Below, one piece after another: positions 6,287 through 10,349 of a stretch of DNA of 10,349 bases. Positions within the stretch are counted from its first letter, which is position 1, and every line of letters starts with the position of its first letter. The notes below the pieces were generated by a model. It searched no databases and was not told where the DNA came from. It saw only the letters and a list, made by a program, of their open reading frames with translations. Made by a program: the position numbers and the translations under genes. This DNA is from Bacteroidales bacterium UBA5621. Its GTDB lineage: Bacteria > Bacteroidota > Bacteroidia > Bacteroidales > VadinHA17. The stretch is from the NCBI GenBank assembly GCA_002424525.1, contig DIKJ01000058.1, positions 13,146 to 23,494 of the forward strand, written 5' to 3'.

Positions 6287-6754
6287 TTACCGGAGCCTGT
6301 CATAGGACCTGACAAGCTCCTCATCCTTCTTAATGCTCCGGTAGGCCAGCAGGGCTAGAATAAGGATCAGAAGAGGCAGAAACATTTTGTATCCGGCTAC
6401 CAGGGAAACATCGTAATCCCGTATCACAGAAATACCATAGTAAGCTGTTGCTGCAACTAGCAGTACAGACAGAATTATCAGAATGAATGTGGCCCTGAGC
6501 TGTATTCTTCTGTATCTGAATAAAAAAACCGCAATCAGGGAAATCAGGGGGATCAGGATAAGCATTACTGAATGCGGAACCATTGTGCTGACAAGTTCAA
6601 ACTTATTCTCTCCTGTTATCTGTCCCAGTCCCCTGAAACTAACTGCATACCGTATCCCCTCATTGTTAATAAACTTTAAAATATTTCCTTTCAGGAATAA
6701 AAGGGAAATCAAGGTTGTCATTAAAAGGTAGAGTGACTGAATGCGTTGTATCAT
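6287..6754 (-). CDS. DUF4293 family integral membrane protein
   Basis: The protein has 155 residues and four predicted membrane segments (about 7-22, 61-79, 88-108 and 122-139). A loop of about 38 residues separates the first two. The N-terminus MIQRIQSLYLL and this layout match the DUF4293 family, which is found in Bacteroidetes and has no assigned function. The basic C-terminal tail (KKDEELVRSYDRLR) is likely cytoplasmic. The open frame begins at a TTG at 6763, but the ATG at 6754 gives the family's typical start. A well-formed promoter lies just upstream. Its stop TAA (6289-6287) directly abuts the pyrI stop. Confidence 0.85.
   Translation of the reverse strand: MIQRIQSLYLLMTTLISLLFLKGNILKFINNEGIRYAVSFRGLGQITGENKFELVSTMVPHSVMLILIPLISLIAVFLFRYRRIQLRATFILIILSVLLVAATAYYGISVIRDYDVSLVAGYKMFLPLLILILALLAYRSIKKDEELVRSYDRLR
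6292..6320 (+). terminator. Candidate pyrBI transcription terminator, inside the 3' end of the DUF4293 gene
   Basis: GGAGCCTGTC (6292-6301) and GACAAGCTCC (6311-6320) form a 10-position stem with 9 pairs, one C-A mismatch and a 9-nt loop. The stem begins 5 bases after the pyrI stop. On the plus strand it is followed by TCATCCTTCTT, a pyrimidine-rich but imperfect tail. It lies wholly within the last codons of the opposing gene, so coding constraint and terminator function would share the same bases. Confidence 0.4.
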
Positions 6755-6780
6755 TGCCGGCAAAATTGGTTTGGTACGTG

Positions 6781-6813
6781 CAAAAGTAATTGCATTGGCG
6801 GAAAAATCACAAA
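6781..6813 (-). promoter_or_regulatory. Promoter for the DUF4293 gene (-33/-7 pair)
   Basis: On the minus strand the -7 element is TACTTTTG (6788-6781), an exact TAnnTTTG match. The -33 element is TTTG (6813-6810), with 21 nt between TTG and the -7 element. The -7 element ends 26 nt before the ATG at 6754. Both elements and the spacing fit the Bacteroidetes primary-sigma promoter. Confidence 0.6.
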
Positions 6814-6880
6814 CAATGGAATGGAAAACATGACAGGAATGAGATTTTTAGCAGCTTTTAACACTTTTTATAATAGTTCC

Positions 6881-6912
6881 TTGAGAGAAGATTTATTTAA
6901 TAAATACCTTTG
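6881..6912 (+). promoter_or_regulatory. Promoter for the RND efflux operon (-33/-7 pair)
   Basis: The pair is TTG at 6881-6883 and TACCTTTG at 6905-6912, an exact TAnnTTTG match, separated by 21 nt. The expected start is near 6917-6920, inside a run of nine T (6915-6923). This leaves a leader of about 95-100 nt before the ATG at 7016. I see no clear operator palindrome overlapping it. Confidence 0.55.
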
Positions 6913-7015
6913 TCTTTTTTTTTGAAGAACTGTGGCATACAAAAATTAAACATTGTCACAAGGTGTGTGTTTATTATTAGAAAATACGTTAGAACAATAT
7001 TTTATCCGTAAGTAA

Positions 7016-8140
7016 ATGAACAAGAAATTTCGTCTGATCATCACATTACTTTTGCTGATAGTACTTGCAGTAATAATTCTTTGGCCCAAGATCAGGCCCT
7101 CATCGGGCCCGGGAGTTGCAGGACCGCCCGCGAGGGGCGGAGGCGGAATGATGGGGCAGGCGCGTCAGATATTGAATGTCAGTGGCTTTATAATAAATCC
7201 GGCACTGATGAGTGAATATGTAACCACAACAGGCACTCTGCGTCCGGATGAGGAAGTCGAACTTTCATTTGAAACCTCCGGGAAAATAGTAGCAATTAAC
7301 TTTACAGAGGGTACGAGAGTAAGAAAAGGGGACCTTCTGGCTAAAATCAATGACAGGCCTTTACAGGCTCAGCTGCAAAAACTTCAGGCACAAAAAAAAC
7401 TGGCTGAAGAGAAGGAGTTCCGGCAGAGGAGTCTGCTCGACAGGGATGCGATAAGCAGGGAAAGTTACGACCAGATAGTTACTGAGCTGGAAACAATTCA
7501 GGCCGACATCAACCTGATAACCGCCAGGATCTCGGAGACGGAACTACGTGCTCCTTTCGACGGAATAATAGGATTGCGCTATCTCAGTGAAGGAAGTTTT
7601 GCAAACACCTCGACAAAAATTGCCAGATTAGTAAAAATAAGCCCGCTGAAGGTTGAGTTTTCAATACCCGAGCGTTACGCCGATCAGATAAGAATCGGAT
7701 ATCCCGTCACATTTAAGATCGACGGTGTTCCCGATGCCTTCGGAGCTGTGGTGTATGCTGTTGACCCGAAAGTGGATCTGAATACAAGGACTATAATACT
7801 CAGGGCATTATATCCTAACAGGAATGAGGAGCTCAAATCAGGTCGGTTTGCTTCGATTACTCTGCTTTTGTCGCAGATCGACGATGCAAAATCCATACCT
7901 ACAGAAGCGCTTATTCCTGAGATGGAAGGTGAGATTGTGTACGTCTACAAAGGAGGCAAAGCCTCAAGGCAAAGGGTAACGACCGGGTTAAGGACAGCAT
8001 CTGAGATACAGATACTGACGGGCCTCAATTTCGGAGACACACTCCTTACAACAGGAATTCTTCAGCTCCGGCACAACCTTCCGGTTGTACTTGATACAGT
8101 TTTTAACAGAACTCAAACACAGGCAAACAGGAAAATATGA
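7016..8140 (+). CDS. RND efflux periplasmic adaptor (membrane fusion protein, AcrA/MdtA type)
   Basis: The protein has 374 residues. It should link an inner-membrane RND pump to an outer-membrane channel for drug or solute export. Residues 5-23 form an uncleaved-looking membrane anchor after the basic MNKKFR start; no lipobox is seen. A flexible Gly/Pro-rich linker (29-47) follows. The biotinyl-lipoyl halves lie at about 82-113 (FETSGKIVAINFTEGTRVRKGD) and 176-207 (ELRAPFDGIIG). They flank a short alpha-helical hairpin at about 114-174. A beta-barrel domain (about 211-286) and a membrane-proximal domain (about 290-360) complete the standard order. The stop TGA overlaps the next gene's ATG (ATGA, 8137-8140), so translation is probably coupled. 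No local regulator is in the window. Confidence 0.95.
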   Translation: MNKKFRLIITLLLLIVLAVIILWPKIRPSSGPGVAGPPARGGGGMMGQARQILNVSGFIINPALMSEYVTTTGTLRPDEEVELSFETSGKIVAINFTEGTRVRKGDLLAKINDRPLQAQLQKLQAQKKLAEEKEFRQRSLLDRDAISRESYDQIVTELETIQADINLITARISETELRAPFDGIIGLRYLSEGSFANTSTKIARLVKISPLKVEFSIPERYADQIRIGYPVTFKIDGVPDAFGAVVYAVDPKVDLNTRTIILRALYPNRNEELKSGRFASITLLLSQIDDAKSIPTEALIPEMEGEIVYVYKGGKASRQRVTTGLRTASEIQILTGLNFGDTLLTTGILQLRHNLPVVLDTVFNRTQTQANRKI

Positions 8141-10349
8141 GTCTATCGTCAACAAGTATAAATCGTCCGGTTCTGGCAACAGTATTCTCCCTTGTCATTC
8201 TGATTTTCGGGATAATAGGTATGACTTATCTGGGAGTCAGGGAGTTTCCGAGTGTCGATCCTCCCCTTATTACGGTAAGCACCTCCTATCCCGGAGCCAA
8301 TTCTGATGTTATTGAGACCCAGATCACCGAACCGCTTGAGCAATCAATCAATGGCATCCCCGGCATCCGTACTCTTACAAGCGTGAGCCGGCAGGGGGGC
8401 AGTAACATTACAGTGGAATTTGAGCTTACCGTCGACATGGAAACTGCTGCAAACGACGTCAGGGATAAAGTTTCGCAGGCTCAGAGAATGCTTCCCAGAG
8501 ATGTCGATCCCCCTATTGTTTCAAAGGCAGACGCTGATGCAAGCCCGATAATGTTCGTGGCAATCAAAAGTGATAAAAGGTCCCTCCTTGAGTTATCGGA
8601 AATCGCTGAACTGACATTTAAAGAGCAATTGCAGACCATTTCCGGAGTAAGTGCAATAATGATATGGGGGCAGAAGAGGTATGCCATGAGGATATGGATC
8701 GATCCGGCCAAGCTTGCCGGTTATCAGCTGACGCCTCTTGATGTCAGAAATGCCATTGGACGGGAGAATATTGAGCTTCCGTCGGGAAGGATCGAAGGAA
8801 ACACCACCGAGCTTACTATCCGTACCCTTGGACTGATGTCAACGCCGGAAGAATTTAACAATCTTATAATCAAGCAATCAGGGGATCTGGTAGTAAGGGT
8901 AAGAGATATCGGCAGAGCCGAGCTGGGACCGGAAGATTTGCGGGGGATAATGAAAATGAACGGGATACCGATGGTCGGCAATGTAATAATTCCGCAGCCC
9001 GGAGCCAATCATATTGAAATTGTGGATGAAGTCTACAGAAGGCTGGAATATATCAAGAAAGATCTTCCTGATGACGTCATAGTAGAAATCGGATTTGACA
9101 ACACAGAATATATAAGGTCGTCGATAAGAGAGGTCAAGAATACAATCTTCATTGCTTTCTCACTGGTTCTGGTGATAATTTTCTTCTTCCTCCGTAGCTG
9201 GCGGACCACGCTCATTCCTGTCATTGTGATACCTGTATCACTGATCGGCTCGTTTTTCATAATGTATCTGGCCGGTTTCACCATTAATGTTCTTACCCTT
9301 CTTGCCATCGTACTTGCTATCGGGCTGGTTGTTGATGACGCCATAGTTATGGTGGAGAATATTTATGTAAAGATAGAGAATGGCATGGCGCCAAAAGAGG
9401 CGGGACTGAAGGGATCCCAGGAGATCTTCTTCGCCATTATATCCACCACCATTACGCTTATTGCGGTATTCTTCCCTATTGTTTTTCTTGAAGGACAGAC
9501 CGGAAGGCTTTTCCGTGAGTTCAGCATTGTGATAGCAGGTGCTGTGGCGATCTCATCGTTTGTTGCACTGTCGCTTACCCCGATGCTCGCCACCAAGCTT
9601 CTGAAGCCTCATGCCAAACATGGGTTAGTCTACAATTTCACGGAGAAGTTCTTCGTAAGCCTTAACAGCAAGTACAGGAATTCACTTGAAGCTTTCCTGA
9701 AAAGGCCCTGGTTCTCGTGGATAATCCTGGCAGTTGCAGCAGGTCTTATTGTTCTTCTGTGGAAGAATATTCCGGCAGAAATGGCACCACTTGAGGATCG
9801 TTCCCAGATATCTGTTAACACTACTACTACCGAAGGGGCCACCTACGAATTTGTTTACGATTATCTTGAAGATCTGGCCCAGCTTGCAGACAGTCTGGTT
9901 CCGGAGAACCTCAATATTACTTCAATGATACGTGGTGGTGGAGGAAATCTGAGGGTCGTTCTTGTAAAGCCTGATAAGAGGAAACGCTCCCAGCAGGAAA
10001 TTGCAAATGCCCTGGGTGAGGCACTGCGTAAAAAGACAAAAGCAAGAGCCAGTGTGATGCAGCAGTCAACATTCGGGGGAAGAAGGGCAGGCATGCCGAT
10101 ACAGTATGTATTGCAGGCACCCAACATTGACAAGCTCCGCGAGATCATACCTGTATTCTTAGCTGAAGTTCAGGATAATCCCACCTTTTTGATGCCCGAT
10201 GTAAATCTTAAATTCACCAAGCCCGAGCTTCAGATAGAGATTAACCGCGATAAAGCGAATCTTATGGGTGTTTCGACCCAGAATATCGGAACAACTTTGC
10301 AGCTTGCCCTCAGTGGTCAGCGTTTCGGGTATTTTTTCATGAACGGGAA
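8137..10349 (+). CDS. RND efflux transporter permease (AcrB/HAE1 type), 5' 737 codons, runs off right edge
   Basis: The reading frame is open from ATG 8137 to the window end. It gives 737 of an expected roughly 1,020-1,060 residues. The first membrane helix (about 12-32) is preceded by SINRPVLA, the typical RND start. It is followed by the REFPSVDPP and SYPGANSDVIETQITEPLE segments of the porter domain. Helices 2-6 lie at about 335-485. Helix 4 carries the proton-relay pair D400-D401 in GLVVDDAIVMVENI, equivalent to AcrB D407-D408. Helix 7 is at about 528-545, and the second porter half follows. The pump should export substrates using the proton gradient, as a trimer with the adaptor upstream. 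The Lys and Arg partners of the relay in helices 10-11 lie beyond the edge. Substrate class cannot be predicted; the paired Asp and general sequence favour the drug-type rather than heavy-metal branch. An outer-membrane channel gene may follow outside the window. Confidence 0.96.
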   Translation, partial: MSLSSTSINRPVLATVFSLVILIFGIIGMTYLGVREFPSVDPPLITVSTSYPGANSDVIETQITEPLEQSINGIPGIRTLTSVSRQGGSNITVEFELTVDMETAANDVRDKVSQAQRMLPRDVDPPIVSKADADASPIMFVAIKSDKRSLLELSEIAELTFKEQLQTISGVSAIMIWGQKRYAMRIWIDPAKLAGYQLTPLDVRNAIGRENIELPSGRIEGNTTELTIRTLGLMSTPEEFNNLIIKQSGDLVVRVRDIGRAELGPEDLRGIMKMNGIPMVGNVIIPQPGANHIEIVDEVYRRLEYIKKDLPDDVIVEIGFDNTEYIRSSIREVKNTIFIAFSLVLVIIFFFLRSWRTTLIPVIVIPVSLIGSFFIMYLAGFTINVLTLLAIVLAIGLVVDDAIVMVENIYVKIENGMAPKEAGLKGSQEIFFAIISTTITLIAVFFPIVFLEGQTGRLFREFSIVIAGAVAISSFVALSLTPMLATKLLKPHAKHGLVYNFTEKFFVSLNSKYRNSLEAFLKRPWFSWIILAVAAGLIVLLWKNIPAEMAPLEDRSQISVNTTTTEGATYEFVYDYLEDLAQLADSLVPENLNITSMIRGGGGNLRVVLVKPDKRKRSQQEIANALGEALRKKTKARASVMQQSTFGGRRAGMPIQYVLQAPNIDKLREIIPVFLAEVQDNPTFLMPDVNLKFTKPELQIEINRDKANLMGVSTQNIGTTLQLALSGQRFGYFFMNG

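Noticed and set aside
6821..6925. Short plus-strand frame of about 34 codons in the gap before the efflux operon
   Set aside because: It runs through both elements of the efflux promoter, has no ribosome site, and its composition just reflects AT-rich DNA.
8149..10148. Several minus-strand open frames (64-103 codons) inside the RND pump gene
   Set aside because: The plus-strand frame is open throughout and encodes a clear RND permease; the minus frames are shadows.

Overview
The window reads as ordinary chromosomal DNA of a Bacteroidetes bacterium, probably Bacteroidales-like. This is an inference from four things: a DUF4293 membrane protein (a family essentially confined to this phylum), several upstream sequences fitting the phylum's TAnnTTTG -7 promoter element, few clear Shine-Dalgarno sites, and a pyrB-pyrI pair. 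I see no insertion sequence, phage gene, CRISPR array, tRNA or rRNA. The longest gene-free stretch is about 260 bp (6755-7015), and it is well explained as a divergent promoter region.

Layout. (1) 1-1979, minus strand: a lipoprotein 5'-nucleotidase / cyclic phosphodiesterase, followed by the first 47 codons of a lipoprotein alkaline phosphatase that runs off the left edge. Together they suit extracytoplasmic phosphate and nucleoside scavenging. (2) 2081-3256, plus strand: a DUF1343/NamZ-type protein (exo-N-acetylmuramidase family) with no visible signal peptide. (3) 3257-4038, minus strand: a two-gene unit of an enlarged GroES-like protein and a stand-alone CheY-like receiver. (4) 4165-4776, plus strand: a YigZ/IMPACT family protein. 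(5) 4905-6286, plus strand: pyrB and pyrI, the catalytic and regulatory chains of aspartate carbamoyltransferase (pyrimidine biosynthesis). (6) 6287-6754, minus strand: the DUF4293 membrane protein. (7) 7016-10349, plus strand: an RND efflux adaptor and, with a 4-bp ATGA overlap, the first 737 codons of the RND pump, which continues past the right edge.

No clearly new multi-gene system is visible. The features most worth a second look are: two convergent gene pairs whose stop codons abut with no base between them (TGA|TCA and TAA|TTA); a GroES-like protein with an insert, paired with a lone receiver and with no groEL; a NamZ-family protein that looks cytoplasmic and has Gln where many relatives have Glu; and two divergent promoters at 6781-6912 with identical 21-nt spacing. 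Several starts are set downstream of the longest open frame (NamZ, YigZ, PyrB, PyrI, DUF4293), for reasons given in each entry.
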